From Streptomyces sp. NBC_00271 (GTDB lineage Bacteria > Actinomycetota > Actinomycetes > Streptomycetales > Streptomycetaceae): DNA of 64,000 nt. The position numbers were made by a program, and so were the translations under genes. Shown one piece after another: positions 35,190 through 44,144 of the stretch. Below the pieces are notes generated by a model, which saw only the letters and a program-made list of their open reading frames with translations, made no database searches and had not been told where the DNA came from. How positions within the stretch are numbered: the stretch's first letter is position 1; the number at the start of each line of letters is the position of its first letter. Location: positions 496,001 to 560,000 of the forward strand of contig NZ_CP108070.1 in the NCBI RefSeq assembly GCF_036178845.1, written 5' to 3'.

Positions 35190-35628
35190 CGGCCCCTCCC
35201 CCTCAGAATCAGGCCGTACCCGAGCGTCCAAGGCCCGTGCCGTCAAAGTAGCGGACCAGGCCATCCACGTCCCGTCATTGGACGACTACGGACTTGGCTG
35301 CGGGCGAGCAGGCCGTCGAAGGCCAGCGCACGTCGCGCCTGGTCATCCACGTCGGACTCGGCGGCCGACAGGGTCTCGTAATGTGCTTGGCTCACACCCC
35401 GGACCGGTTTAGAGGCCCGGGAGCGGCCACGCACGATATGCGATAGAGAGCCCGCACCGCAGCGCCGTCGTACCGCGTACTCGCAGTTCAGGAGCGCTTT
35501 GGCAGATCATCCCGGCATGCCCTCCGGAGTCGTGTGCGTACAGCAGGCACAGTAACCGCGACCGCCACACAACAGACGCTCAAACGGGGTTGGCAGCATG
35601 GAGCGGCCAAGACAGGGGTGCGCCTTGT
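35190..35628. other. Promoter region of the Trypco1 operon and flank
   Basis: No supported ORF. This stretch separates the conflict operon from two gene fragments further right. Confidence 0.4.
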
Positions 35629-35886
35629 TCATTCATCATCGAGATCCAATATCTCGGCGAGGCGAGACAACCCTTCGAGGGATCGCTCAACGTGTACCGG
35701 GATGATCCGGTCTCGTGCTTCCTTAGGGAAGTGTTGATGCGCCTCTTCCATCAGCGTGGCGTACTCGCGGAAGGCTTGCAGGCAGAGGTTGGCGAGCTGT
35801 GCTGCTTGACGGTGGACTGGATCGTCCGCGTTGAGATCCGCCTCGAACAGCTCCAAGGCGTCCTCTAGGACAGAGTGACGATTGGG
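35629..35886 (-). pseudogene. C-terminal fragment of an unrecognised helical protein
   Basis: About 82 codons ending SRLAEILDLDDE have good coding character (VLEDALELFEADLNADDPVH, LANLCLQAFREYATLMEE) and are predicted all-helical. No start codon or RBS is present, and the upstream part of the frame becomes shadow of the plus-strand fragment. It is therefore a 5'-truncated gene abutting an opposite-strand fragment near 35890. Family unknown. Confidence 0.45.
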
Positions 35887-36222
35887 GGCGAGGGCGCCGG
35901 GAGTTGGTCGATCTTCCACGTCCACAGTCTGGACGCTGGCCCAGCAAACGTGAAGGCTTTTGTCGGCGTACGGCCCCGCGAGAGCTTCGGACTCACCTGG
36001 AAGTACTACAACAACGTGCCGGTCTCCTCCTTCTACCTGGAGATGCGCGCCGCCCAGTACATGGCGGGCGAGCCGAACTTCATCGCGATCTGGGACATAT
36101 GCGGTCTTCTGGAGAAGCTGGAGGGCCATCAGCTTGCTGCCATGAACGACCCCAAGAACAAAGCCGGACGCTTTGCCGCATGCTCCAGTGTCGACGGTCA
36201 CGTAATTCGGCTCTGGCGCTGA
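35875..36222 (+). pseudogene. Fragment of a CD-NTase/SMODS-type nucleotidyltransferase (probable)
   Basis: Codons from about 35990 read WKYYNNVPVSSFYLEMRAAQ, then NFIAIWDICGLLEKL and LAAMNDPKN. This pattern (K-Y/W-x-x-x-x-x-VP-x-SSF-x-x-E, then an AM-x-DP motif) resembles the helical C-terminal half of SMODS/CD-NTase proteins, the cyclic-oligonucleotide synthases of CBASS. The catalytic N-terminal half (GS and D-x-D motifs) is missing, as is the end of the gene. It is a dead remnant truncated on both sides, with the group II intron immediately downstream. Family assignment is by eye. Confidence 0.45.
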
Positions 36223-36825
36223 TCTTGTTTGCGCCGTGAGGCGCTGTTGGTTCGAGTGGAGGTGAAAGACCTGCACCAACGCCCTGTCGCAGCAGGGTTG
36301 TTGAAGCTGAGGGCAGCCTGATCCGGGTGGTGCCGGGGAGGGCGAGAGCGGCCCTGACAAAGCCGGGACGTGCCAGTACTGCCAGATGGTGCGGGTCCGG
36401 CGAGCGTGATGGAGAGGAGTACGCAAGGAACCGGCGTGTTATGTCTCTTAAAGCGACACCGGCTCGAATCTGGTGGATCTGGGCCGGATGTGGCGCGTAT
36501 CCGGGTCATTCCTTCGGGTGATCTGGAGAACTCCTGAAGCGGTATACAAGAGCTGCTCGGGAGGCCGTGGGGAAGGTCTGCGGCGTACTCGCGGCGATGC
36601 CACAGGGACACAGTCGGGCTCCTCCTTCATCGAGCGAACCACAGTGAACACGGGAACCGTCCCGGTCCTTGCCCTTCACGCCGCGTCCGGCGGCGGTGGC
36701 GGGGCTGAGTCCACCGACGACTGATCGGTCCGGGAGGGGGCGGAGCCGCCGTAGTACTCCGAGGCCGGGAAAGCCGGTCACACGGGGAAGGGCGGCAGCG
36801 GTATCGAGAAGGGAAGGATGCTGCA

Positions 36826-38298
36826 ATGCCGGAAGATGCGCCGCCGAACGGCGACGCTCCGCCAACGGGCCCCGAAATGGGGCCCCGTCAGCGGGTATCG
36901 GAGATGCAGGCCAAGCTTCACCGTTGGGCGGCGGCCGACCCCGGCCGCAGGTTCGACGACCTGTTCAACTTCGTGCACGATCCGGCCACGCTGCGAATCG
37001 CGTGGGACCGGGTTGCGGGCAATCAGGGGGCGCGGACTCCCGGCGTGGACGGCCGCACCGGCTGGATCGAGTCCGAGATCGGCGTCCCGGCCTTCCTGGC
37101 CGAGGTGCGTGAGCGGCTCAAGGCACGGGCCTGGAGCCCGATGCCGGCACGCGAACGCGCGATTCCCAAGCCCGGTGGCTCGGGGAAGGTCCGCAAGCTC
37201 GGGATTCCCCCGGTGGAGGACCGCTTGGTCCAGGCGGCACTGAAACTGGTGCTGGAGCCCATTTTCGAGGCCGACTTCGAGCCGGTTTCCTACGGGTTCC
37301 GGCCCGCGCGGCGGGCTCAGGACGCGATCGCCGAGATCCATTACTTCGGCACCCGCGGCTATCGGTGGGTGCTGGATGCGGATATCGAGGCGGCCTTCGA
37401 CAACGTCTCGCACCGCGCCGCTATGGACGCGGTGCGGGTCAGAGTCAAGGACAAGCGCGTACTGGAGCTGGTCAAGGCGTTCTTGAAGGCTGGTGTCCTC
37501 ACTGAGGACGGTCAGTACCAGGACACTCACACCGGCACCCCGCAAGGCGGGATCCTTTCACCGCTGATCTTCAACATCGTCCTGTCGGCGCTCGACGAGC
37601 ACCTGCACGGGCCGTGGAAGAACGGCGGGCAGATGAGCACCGGCTCCCGGCGGGACCGACGTCGTTACCTGGGCCTGCCCAGGTGGCGGGTCGTCCGTTA
37701 CGCGGACGACTTCGTCGTCCTCGTGCACGGCACCCGCGACGACGTCGAAACGCTGCATGAAGACATCGCTCATGTGCTGGAGCCTCTGGGTCTTCGGCTG
37801 TCACCGACCAAGACCCGAATCGTGCACATGACCGATGGTTTCGACTTCTTGGGGTTCCGCATCCAGTGGCGCCGCAAGCAGGGAACCAACGACAAGTGGT
37901 ACGTCTACACCTTCATCGCCGACCGGCCCCTCCGGTCGTTGAAGGCGAAGATCCGTGCCCTGACCCACAGGACGTCGCAACACCCTCCCAGGGACGCGCT
38001 GATCCGTCTCAATCAGATCATGCGCGGCTGGGCCAACTACTTCAAGCACGCAGTGGCGAAACACACCTTCAGCATGTTGGAACACTTCGTCTGGTGGCGG
38101 GTGGTCCGGTGGCTGAGGGCTCTGCATCGCTGGAGGTGGAAGGACGTCCGCCGGTGGCTCACCAACCCCCACGGGGGCTGGCGCCGCCCGCACGCGGACG
38201 GGATCGAACTGTTCGACCTCCAGACGGTAACGGTCACCCGTTACCGCTACCGGGCGTCGAGGATCCCCAATCCCTGGGCCGCTATCAACCACGCCTGA
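36826..38298 (+). CDS. ltrA: Group II intron reverse transcriptase/maturase
   Basis: 490 residues. RT blocks are in order: RTPGVDG, RAIPKPGGSGKVRKLGIP, YGFRPARRAQDA, LDADIEAAFDNVSH, GTPQGGILSPLIFNIVL, and the catalytic RYADDFVVL. The maturase X domain follows (HPPRDALIRLNQIMRGWANY). There is no obvious HNH endonuclease domain at the C-terminus, which is typical of several bacterial intron classes. It splices and mobilises the surrounding intron. The frame is intact, so the element may be active. Confidence 0.93.
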   Translation: MPEDAPPNGDAPPTGPEMGPRQRVSEMQAKLHRWAAADPGRRFDDLFNFVHDPATLRIAWDRVAGNQGARTPGVDGRTGWIESEIGVPAFLAEVRERLKARAWSPMPARERAIPKPGGSGKVRKLGIPPVEDRLVQAALKLVLEPIFEADFEPVSYGFRPARRAQDAIAEIHYFGTRGYRWVLDADIEAAFDNVSHRAAMDAVRVRVKDKRVLELVKAFLKAGVLTEDGQYQDTHTGTPQGGILSPLIFNIVLSALDEHLHGPWKNGGQMSTGSRRDRRRYLGLPRWRVVRYADDFVVLVHGTRDDVETLHEDIAHVLEPLGLRLSPTKTRIVHMTDGFDFLGFRIQWRRKQGTNDKWYVYTFIADRPLRSLKAKIRALTHRTSQHPPRDALIRLNQIMRGWANYFKHAVAKHTFSMLEHFVWWRVVRWLRALHRWRWKDVRRWLTNPHGGWRRPHADGIELFDLQTVTVTRYRYRASRIPNPWAAINHA

Positions 38299-38314
38299 CG
38301 GCAGAGACCGTGGA

Positions 38315-38348
38315 GAGCCCGTTGCGCTGAGAGGCGCACGCCGGGTTC
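38315..38348 (+). ncRNA. Group II intron domain V
   Basis: A 34-base hairpin, the canonical length. It opens GAGCCCGTTGCG, which contains the AGC catalytic triad, and closes with CGCACGCCGGGTTC. It lies just after the maturase stop. Confidence 0.8.
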
Positions 38349-38429
38349 GGCGAGAGGTCCGGAGAAACGGACCGGGAGTAATCCCGGCACCGCGCTCCGG
38401 GCCTACTCAGCGATCCGGATGGGCTGGAC

Positions 38430-39713
38430 TCATCGCGCGAGCAGGACGCGTTTGCGAAGGAGATCGAGGCTGGCCCGGCCGAACATCTGCCGTTTCAGCA
38501 TCTTCAGCCGGTTGATGTTGCCTTCGACGGCGCCGGAACTGTGGGGAAGGGACAGTCCGTTGCGGACGGCGTCGAAGTCGCGGCGGAGGTTGCGGGCGAA
38601 GCCCGCGAGTGGGGCGAGGGAGTCTCGTTCGACCTCGGTGATCCAGTCCTCGAGGCGGTCGCCGTGGCGTGCGGTCATCATGACGGCGAACTTCCTGACG
38701 TGAAGAGTGAGCCGGTCCAGCTCGGGATCGCGTTCACGCAGCCGGTGAAGCTTGCCGGCGACCTCGTCCCGCAGGTGTTCGGGGTGAGTCATGATCCATG
38801 AGGTGACCTCGCGGACCGACGGAGGCTTCGGCCCCGGATCGGGTGCGTGTCCACGCCCGGTGCGGTACTGCCGCAGATGACGTTGGACGGCCAACTCGCC
38901 TCCGGGGTAGCCCTGTTCCTGAATCTCGCGGTAGAGCTGGGTGGCGTTTCTGACGCCATCGTTCCAGCGCCGGTGCAGGTAGCCGACATACGGGTCGACG
39001 ACGTGAGCCCGCTGCAGGCTTTTGGCGACGACGTCGTCCGCGGAGGGGGCGTCAACCAGTTTGCGGACGGTGGCCTGGTGCAGTCCGAGTTTCCGGCCGA
39101 TCCCCGCCTTCGACATCCCCTGCTGCCACAACTCGTGGGCGGCAGCATGTTGTTCACGGAGCCGAGTCACGATCTTCAGCTCTGGCGGCAGCCGGACTAC
39201 CTGCGGTTCGTCGGGGGTGTCTGCGGGTTCCGAAGGCGGTTCGGCCAGACGGGAGCGATGACCGTTCACTGTCTTCTCGACCGCCTGGCCGAGATTGGCC
39301 CACAGATGATAGCGATCAGCGACCTGCTCGGCCTGCGGCGCTCCGATGCGTGCGCCCTCCGCGTAACCACTGGACCGGTCCCGGCAGATCACCTTCACCT
39401 CGGGGTGGTCGCGGAGCCATGCGGCGAGGTCTTCGCCCTCGCGCCCCTCGTAGAGATGCAGTGGACGGTGGGTGGCCATGTCGATCAGCACCGTGCCGTA
39501 GTGACGGCCCTTGCGGAAGGCGAAGTCGTCAACGCCGAGGACCTCCACCTCGCCGACCTCCGGTTCGGGCAGGGCTCTGACCAGCCGCAGCAGCGTGTCC
39601 TTGCCCACGGTGATGCCGACCGCGGAGGCCAGGCGGGCTCCTGCCCGGCCGGCCAGGGCCAGTCCGATCCGCGTCAGCACCGCGCCTCCCGGGTTTCTGA
39701 ACCTCGAATCCAC
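38430..39713 (-). CDS. ISL3 family transposase, N-terminally short
   Basis: 427 residues. The DDE core is well preserved: VEVLGVDDFAFRKGRHYGTV (first Asp), VICRDRSSGYAEGAR (second Asp), and the terminal SSGAVEGNINRLKMLKRQMF (Glu). It begins in the middle of the usual HTH (GITVGKDTLLRLVRALPEPE), so the zinc-ribbon N-terminus of about 100 residues is missing. An earlier frame is not visible upstream. The transposase is probably inactive or a truncated copy. The group II intron lies 24 bases beyond its stop. Confidence 0.82.
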   Translation of the reverse strand: MDSRFRNPGGAVLTRIGLALAGRAGARLASAVGITVGKDTLLRLVRALPEPEVGEVEVLGVDDFAFRKGRHYGTVLIDMATHRPLHLYEGREGEDLAAWLRDHPEVKVICRDRSSGYAEGARIGAPQAEQVADRYHLWANLGQAVEKTVNGHRSRLAEPPSEPADTPDEPQVVRLPPELKIVTRLREQHAAAHELWQQGMSKAGIGRKLGLHQATVRKLVDAPSADDVVAKSLQRAHVVDPYVGYLHRRWNDGVRNATQLYREIQEQGYPGGELAVQRHLRQYRTGRGHAPDPGPKPPSVREVTSWIMTHPEHLRDEVAGKLHRLRERDPELDRLTLHVRKFAVMMTARHGDRLEDWITEVERDSLAPLAGFARNLRRDFDAVRNGLSLPHSSGAVEGNINRLKMLKRQMFGRASLDLLRKRVLLAR

Positions 39714-40041
39714 AGTTCACGGTGCGGATGGTCGACACCGTGGTGTAGGGAAGCCGTTCACTTGACCGTCTCCGTCACGCTCCGGCGAACGGCTCCCTTG
39801 CCCTGGACGACGCATGCGACCAGAAGCGGGGATCCTGGGGCCCTGAGATGGATGACGACACAGGTCAAGCAGGCGACACCGAAGCGGCCCGCCACCCTCA
39901 GAGCCCCCGGACTGTGGCCGGACGGCAGTTGCCGGACACGGCCCAGCGGGAGCCGGGACCGATCATGTGGCGGGTCGACTTCACACCAGGTGCTTGATTT
40001 TGATCCAGCCGCGGGTACGACGTCCGGGCAAGTATGGACTG
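39714..40041. other. Flank of the ISL3 gene, no gene seen
   Basis: Upstream sequence of the transposase. I could not find the missing zinc-ribbon portion in any minus frame here. Confidence 0.4.
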
Positions 40042-40352
40042 TTGAACCCTCCCCCCGCTGAAGCAGGGGGATTCCTGGCTCAGGCTGCCTGCGGGTCCAG
40101 CGGACCTACGGGTCTTACACCCTCAACACCAGCCGGGTCGGAACCTGCCCGGTTTGGCACTACAGCAAAGGAGTTGCTGTGCTGGCTTGGCTCTCGCTCA
40201 GCACGGTGTGCGCGCTTGGTTCTCGCAACGCACATCGACCACGCTACCCGATCGCGTGGACGGTCTTTCGCCCTGGAGGCGAAACCCCGTTCCCTGCCCT
40301 GCTCCGCAGGAGTCCGATTCCTTCCCGGCCTGAAGGCCGGGGCATCCTCGGA
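40042..40352. mobile_element. IS200/IS605-like non-autonomous remnant (palindromic ends only)
   Basis: Two hairpins of the IS200/IS605 end type bracket about 300 non-coding bases: CCCCC-GCTGAAGCA-GGGGG near 40051-40070 and CCCGGCC-TGAA-GGCCGGG at 40324-40341. Neither TnpA nor TnpB is encoded. The interior may be a relic of the guide-RNA region that borders tnpB in such elements. It interrupts the ligase pseudogene to the right. Confidence 0.6.
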
Positions 40353-40353
40353 G

Positions 40354-40884
40354 GAACCAGGTGAGGCGCTTGGCGACGACGCCGTCGTATCCCTCGAGAC
40401 GGGTCTGCTCAAGGGCCTGCTCGCCAGGTGCCGGCCAGGCCGCGGGCACACTGATACCGGGACTGGCCAGGGCGAGGTCGTCGAGGAGGTCGCGGCGGGA
40501 GGTGTACGGCAACTGCACGTTCGGCTCGCCGAGGTAAAGGATGTCGTACAGCATCAGCTGGACAGGTAGATCCTCGACGGCGTGGCCGATCGCCTGAGGA
40601 TGATGCAAGCTCATGCGCTGCTGCAGGCGTTCCACCGACGGCCGGCCCTCACCGTCCAGGGTGATGATCTCCCCGTCGAGCACAGCCTGGGGCCCGGGCA
40701 ACAGAACAGGCAGCGCCTTCAGTTCAGGGTACTGGTCGGTGACGTCCACCCCGGTCTGGGACAGCAGCCGCATGCTCCCGTTGCCGGGCAGGTGGGCGAT
40801 GACCCGTACCCCGTTCCAGAGCGTCTCGTACGCGTACTCCGCCTCACTCTCCAGCCCCGGAGCCGGACCGATCACCGCGAACAT
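40354..40884 (-). pseudogene. ATP-dependent DNA ligase (LigC/LigD-like) remnant without catalytic lysine
   Basis: The frame starts at MFAVIGPAPG (40884; the open frame reaches 40971) and shows ligase order: nucleotidyltransferase start, YETLWNGVR, LDGEIITLDGEG (motif III), VQLMLYDILYL, YDGVVAKRLT (motif IV). Motif I should read K-x-DG; here Lys is Leu and Asp is Asn, so AMP transfer is impossible. Homology stops at 40362 where the IS605-like end begins, removing the rest of the adenylation and OB domains. Confidence 0.75.
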
Positions 40885-41240
40885 CGGCGCCAGCGCAACA
40901 AGCACACTCCCAGCCTGCGCCCGGCAGCCAGCTCCGGCCACTCGCCCAGTCGTTTCCATCCCGGTCAGCAACAGCAGCGGGCTTCGAGGAACACGACGAG
41001 ACCATGATCAAAGTACGCGGCAAAGGCCGTCGCCTCATGCCCGCCGCACCGCCGTATCACCTGCTGGCACTCAGTGCCGACGGTATTCGCGGTCGAGCAC
41101 GGCTGAGTCGGGCATGCCTCGCCGTCATGGCCGAGATGGTGTCCCGCGAAGTGTTCACTCGGCGGGACACCACCTGGCCGGACAACCGCAGCAGCCTCGT
41201 TTGGCTCAATGTCTGCCGTGATGGGCGGCATCTGCGTTGG

Positions 41241-41312
41241 CTGGGATACCAGGACTCGAACCTGAACTAACGGAACCAGAAACCGTCGGGCTGCCAATTA
41301 CCCCATATCCCA
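41241..41312 (-). tRNA. tRNA-Gln(CTG)
   Basis: Read on the minus strand it starts TGGGATATGGGGTAATTGGC. The acceptor TGGGATA/TATCCCA pairs fully, the discriminator is G, and CCA is encoded next to it. The anticodon loop is TTCTGGT (anticodon CTG). The T-arm CAGG-TTCGAGT-CCTG is standard. The anticodon stem has one T-T mismatch. The typical sequence TGGGGTA in the acceptor is altered in a compensated way. It may be an accessory tRNA gene. Confidence 0.88.
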
Positions 41313-41643
41313 TCCGCCTCGACGACCTTGGGCGCTAAAGGTCAGCCGGGGGCGTGCCCTGCCACGTCCTCACAGCGCGGTACGGCCACGGGCCCAATCT
41401 ACGCATTTGCAGTGTGACGGTCGGTGATGCTGTCGGGCGTGTCGGTCAGCGGGCTGCGGGGGCCTGCCGCCCCTATCGGCGGCTCACCGTCGCCGGGGCC
41501 GATCGGGAGGACTCCTCTTCCAAGACGGCTCGCCCGATTGCGGTCATGAGAAGGGCACCTTAGCGTCGACCCGTCGGAATAATCCGAAAAAGCCAACATA
41601 GTCTCTTATGTCGGCTCTCCCTTGGCGTTGAAATGGAGCTTTC
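41313..41643. other. Upstream region of the Q-rich gene
   Basis: No gene seen. The ATG at 41644 is preceded by a GGAG at fair spacing. Confidence 0.4.
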
Positions 41644-42126
41644 ATGTCGGTGATGACCGGTGCCCAGCCGCTGCAGCAGTTCGGCCAGCAGACCGGCGGC
41701 CAGCAGTTCGGCGGTCCGCAGCAGTTCGCGCAGGTGGTCCAGCAGACGATCCAGCAGGCCTGCCAGCAGGCGAGCCAGCAGGTCGCGCAGCGGATGCAGC
41801 AGACGCTGCAGCAGATCCAGCAGGTCCAGCAGCAGCTGCAGCAGCAGGGCCTGGCCCACCAGGCACACCCCTACCTGGCCGTCGCGCTGCACACCACGCT
41901 GATCCAGGGCGTGCGCAGCGCGGTAGAGCAGTCCGTGCAGCAGGCACTGCCGGCCGCGATCCTGGCCCTGGTCCAGCACAGCCAGCAGGGTCAGCAGGGT
42001 CAGCAGGGTCAGCAGGGTCAGCAGGGTCAGCAGCAGTGGGGCGGCGGGTACGGCCCGCAGCAGTTCGGCCAGCAGCAGCCCGGCTCCGGCTTCGGCCAGA
42101 TGGGTCAGCCCTTCGGCATCGGCTGA
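41644..42126 (+). CDS. Gln-rich low-complexity protein with central amphipathic helices
   Basis: 160 residues, about one third Gln. Residues 1-30 are Gly/Gln-rich. 30-75 form a probable coiled-coil (FAQVVQQTIQQACQQASQQV, then MQQTLQQIQQVQQQLQQQG). 76-115 are more hydrophobic (HPYLAVALHTTLIQGVRSAV, ALPAAILALVQ). The tail is (Q-Q-G) repeats followed by GGYGPQQFGQQQPGSGFGQ. There is no signal peptide. Prion-like tails and coiled-coils suggest self-assembly. It is followed after 99 bases by the dead-subtilase gene on the same strand, with a terminator only after that gene, so they probably form an operon. No family recognised. Confidence 0.75.
   Translation: MSVMTGAQPLQQFGQQTGGQQFGGPQQFAQVVQQTIQQACQQASQQVAQRMQQTLQQIQQVQQQLQQQGLAHQAHPYLAVALHTTLIQGVRSAVEQSVQQALPAAILALVQHSQQGQQGQQGQQGQQGQQQWGGGYGPQQFGQQQPGSGFGQMGQPFGIG
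41983..42027 (+). repeat. Five tandem copies of a 9-bp unit CAGCAGGGT
   Basis: Perfect copies start at 41983, 41992, 42001, 42010 and 42019 and encode the Gln-Gln-Gly repeat. Identity at wobble positions points to slippage. Confidence 0.9.
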
Positions 42127-42225
42127 CGCCCTGGCGGTGCGCGAGGCGGTGTGTCCAGGAGTTGTTCCCGGGCACACCGCGTCATTGTGGAAGTGACCGG
42201 TACAGGCGTGGTGAAGGCAGGCGTG

Positions 42226-43980
42226 ATGATGGTCAAGGACAGGCCCGGGAACAAGCCCCGGAACAGCCGCCAGAGCGATTCCGAGAGTGCGGGGGCCGGC
42301 GGCGGGCCGGTACCCGGGGACAAAGAAGCGGCGCCGCGCAAGAAGGGCGCACTGTCACCGGTCGGGGTGCACCAGCGCCGGCAGCGGTACATGGTGACCC
42401 CGCTGCCGCAGCAACTACTTGCGCCGGGAGTTGCCGAACTTGGCATGGACACGGTGTGCGACCGGCTCGAGAGCATGCCGGACGTCACCGTGATCCGCCG
42501 CCTGGAGCCGTCCGAGAAGCTGCAGTCGGCCGGCGTGCAGCCGTCCTGTCCCGAGATCGCGGTCGTCGAGGCTGCCGAGATGCAGCTGCCGGCGATGCGG
42601 ACCCTGCACGTGCACATCGAACCCGACCTGCCACTGGCAGGCGCGGGACCCGCCACCATGTTGACCCCGGGGACGCTGCCGCTGCCCGATCCGGGGCTGG
42701 TCATGCCGCTGCAAGAGCCGGTGGAGATCGCGGTGCGTGTGTGCGGCCCGGACGGCGAACCCCTTGCCGGCGCCGGGGTGTTCCTGATCGGGGCGTCATG
42801 GCCGGGCCAGGGCATCACCGCCGCCGACGGAACGGTCACCATCACCCTGGCCACCGACACCGAGCAGTCGGTCCAGTCCCTGTACGTCCGCCCCAGGGCC
42901 GGCTACACCGACCGCTGGATCAACCGCCCCGATCTGTCCGCGGCACGGGAGAATGTCGTCACTCTCACCCCGCTCGCCACCGTGTACCCGGACCTGGACG
43001 AACGCCAGAGTTACGGCTGGGGCCAGCAGGCCATGCGGCTGGACCGGCTGCCTCCTACCTTCCGCGGCTTCGGCATCAAGATCGCGGTCATCGGTACGGG
43101 GGTGAGCGCCGACCACCCCGACCTGAAGCAGCGGGTCCGCTCCGGCACCGACCTCGTACACCGCACCAAGGAAGGCTGGGCGCACGACCCGGTCGGCAGC
43201 GGTACCCACACGGCCGGGATCATCGCCGGCGCGGACACCGGCAAGGGGGTCGTCGGCATCGCGGTCGACGCCGAGCTCGACGTCTGCCAGGTGCTGCCCG
43301 ACGGCCACTTCAGTGACCTGATCGCCGCTCTCGATCACTGCATCGAACACGAGGTGGACATCGCCCACATCGCGGTCGCGTCCCCGTATCCGTCGGCGCT
43401 GGTTTCCCGCAAACTCGCGGATGCCACCACGGCGGGTATCGCCTGCATCGCCCCCACGGGCGACACCGGCGGGCCGGTTGCCTTCCCCGCCTGCCTGCCT
43501 ACCGTGTTCGCCGTAGGCGCCCTGGGCGCCTACGGCACCTGTCCACCCAACACCTCCCACGCCACCCACACCGGAGCTCAGCTGACACCGGAAGGACTCT
43601 TCGCCGCCCCGTTCAGCAGTCACGGCCCCGGCATCGACGCGGCCGCCCCCGGCGTCGCGGTCCTGTCCTGCGCCCCCGAGGGCGGTTACAGCGCCGCCGA
43701 CGGCACCGCAGCGGCCTCGGCCCACATCGCCGGCCTGGCCGCCCTCGTCCTCGCCCACCACGAGGTCTTCCACGGCCAGCTACTGCCCCGCGGCCCCGGC
43801 CGAGTGCAACACCTGTTCGACATCATGACTACCAGCTGCCGCCCCCTCGCCGCTCCCGGAACAGCAGAAGCCGCCCGCACCGGACGCGGGCTGCCCGACG
43901 CCCTCACCGCCCTCGGCCTCACCCCCGGAACACAGCTCGCCCCAGCCCTCACCCCCTACACCCCCACCATGACCGGATAG
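42226..43980 (+). CDS. Subtilase-fold protein with all three catalytic residues replaced (pseudo-S8)
   Basis: 584 residues from ATG 42226 (SD-like AGGCAGG; the frame opens at 42151). It begins with a basic, polar region. An N-terminal prodomain-like module follows (RYMVTPLPQQLLAPGVAELG), then an Ig/SpaA-like domain (VEIAVRVCGPDGEPLAGAGV), then the S8 domain. The fold motifs are all recognisable but the triad is gone: IAVIGTGVSADHPDL has Gly for Asp (codon 43093), GSGTHTAGIIAG has Ser for His (codon 43198), and DGTAAASAHIAG has Ala for Ser (codon 43708). No signal peptide. The protein probably binds peptides or is structural. Intact frame and clean codon bias argue against decay. Confidence 0.82.
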   Translation: MMVKDRPGNKPRNSRQSDSESAGAGGGPVPGDKEAAPRKKGALSPVGVHQRRQRYMVTPLPQQLLAPGVAELGMDTVCDRLESMPDVTVIRRLEPSEKLQSAGVQPSCPEIAVVEAAEMQLPAMRTLHVHIEPDLPLAGAGPATMLTPGTLPLPDPGLVMPLQEPVEIAVRVCGPDGEPLAGAGVFLIGASWPGQGITAADGTVTITLATDTEQSVQSLYVRPRAGYTDRWINRPDLSAARENVVTLTPLATVYPDLDERQSYGWGQQAMRLDRLPPTFRGFGIKIAVIGTGVSADHPDLKQRVRSGTDLVHRTKEGWAHDPVGSGTHTAGIIAGADTGKGVVGIAVDAELDVCQVLPDGHFSDLIAALDHCIEHEVDIAHIAVASPYPSALVSRKLADATTAGIACIAPTGDTGGPVAFPACLPTVFAVGALGAYGTCPPNTSHATHTGAQLTPEGLFAAPFSSHGPGIDAAAPGVAVLSCAPEGGYSAADGTAAASAHIAGLAALVLAHHEVFHGQLLPRGPGRVQHLFDIMTTSCRPLAAPGTAEAARTGRGLPDALTALGLTPGTQLAPALTPYTPTMTG

Positions 43981-44003
43981 GCCCCCACCCACGGTCCGCA
44001 CGC

Positions 44004-44042
44004 GTACCGCACCCGCCCCCTAAACGCCGGCGGGTGCCGTAC
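44004..44042 (+). terminator. Hairpin after the pseudo-subtilase gene
   Basis: GTACCGCACCCGCC (44004-44017) pairs with GGCGGGTGCCGTAC (44029-44042), one mismatch, 23 bases after the stop codon. Confidence 0.65.
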
Positions 44043-44144
44043 GGCGATTCAGACCAGGCAGTCTCGAAGCCGGCTACTCCCAGGCCATGGCACCCAGCCA
44101 TGAGGGGCCCTGCGCTGCTCGGACAGCGGTGTTGAGGGTTCTGC

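Larger units (their letters stand above)
36225..38406 (+). mobile_element. Group II intron with encoded maturase
   Basis: Bounds are approximate. The 5' region begins near GTTTGCGCCGTGAGGCGC (36225) and continues through about 600 bases of structured, non-coding sequence. The maturase ORF follows. At the 3' end domain V (38315-38348) and a domain VI hairpin lead to CCGGGCCTAC at about 38406. The intron sits between the CD-NTase fragment and the ISL3 transposase stop, 24 bases from the latter. Confidence 0.82.

Noticed and set aside
38847..40061. 404-codon plus-strand ORF across the ISL3 transposase
   Set aside because: It is antisense shadow; the DDE motifs are on the minus strand.
41560..42177. 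Leu-rich minus-strand ORF opposite the Q-rich gene
   Set aside because: It is the complement of CAG-type repeats and has no RBS or family signal.
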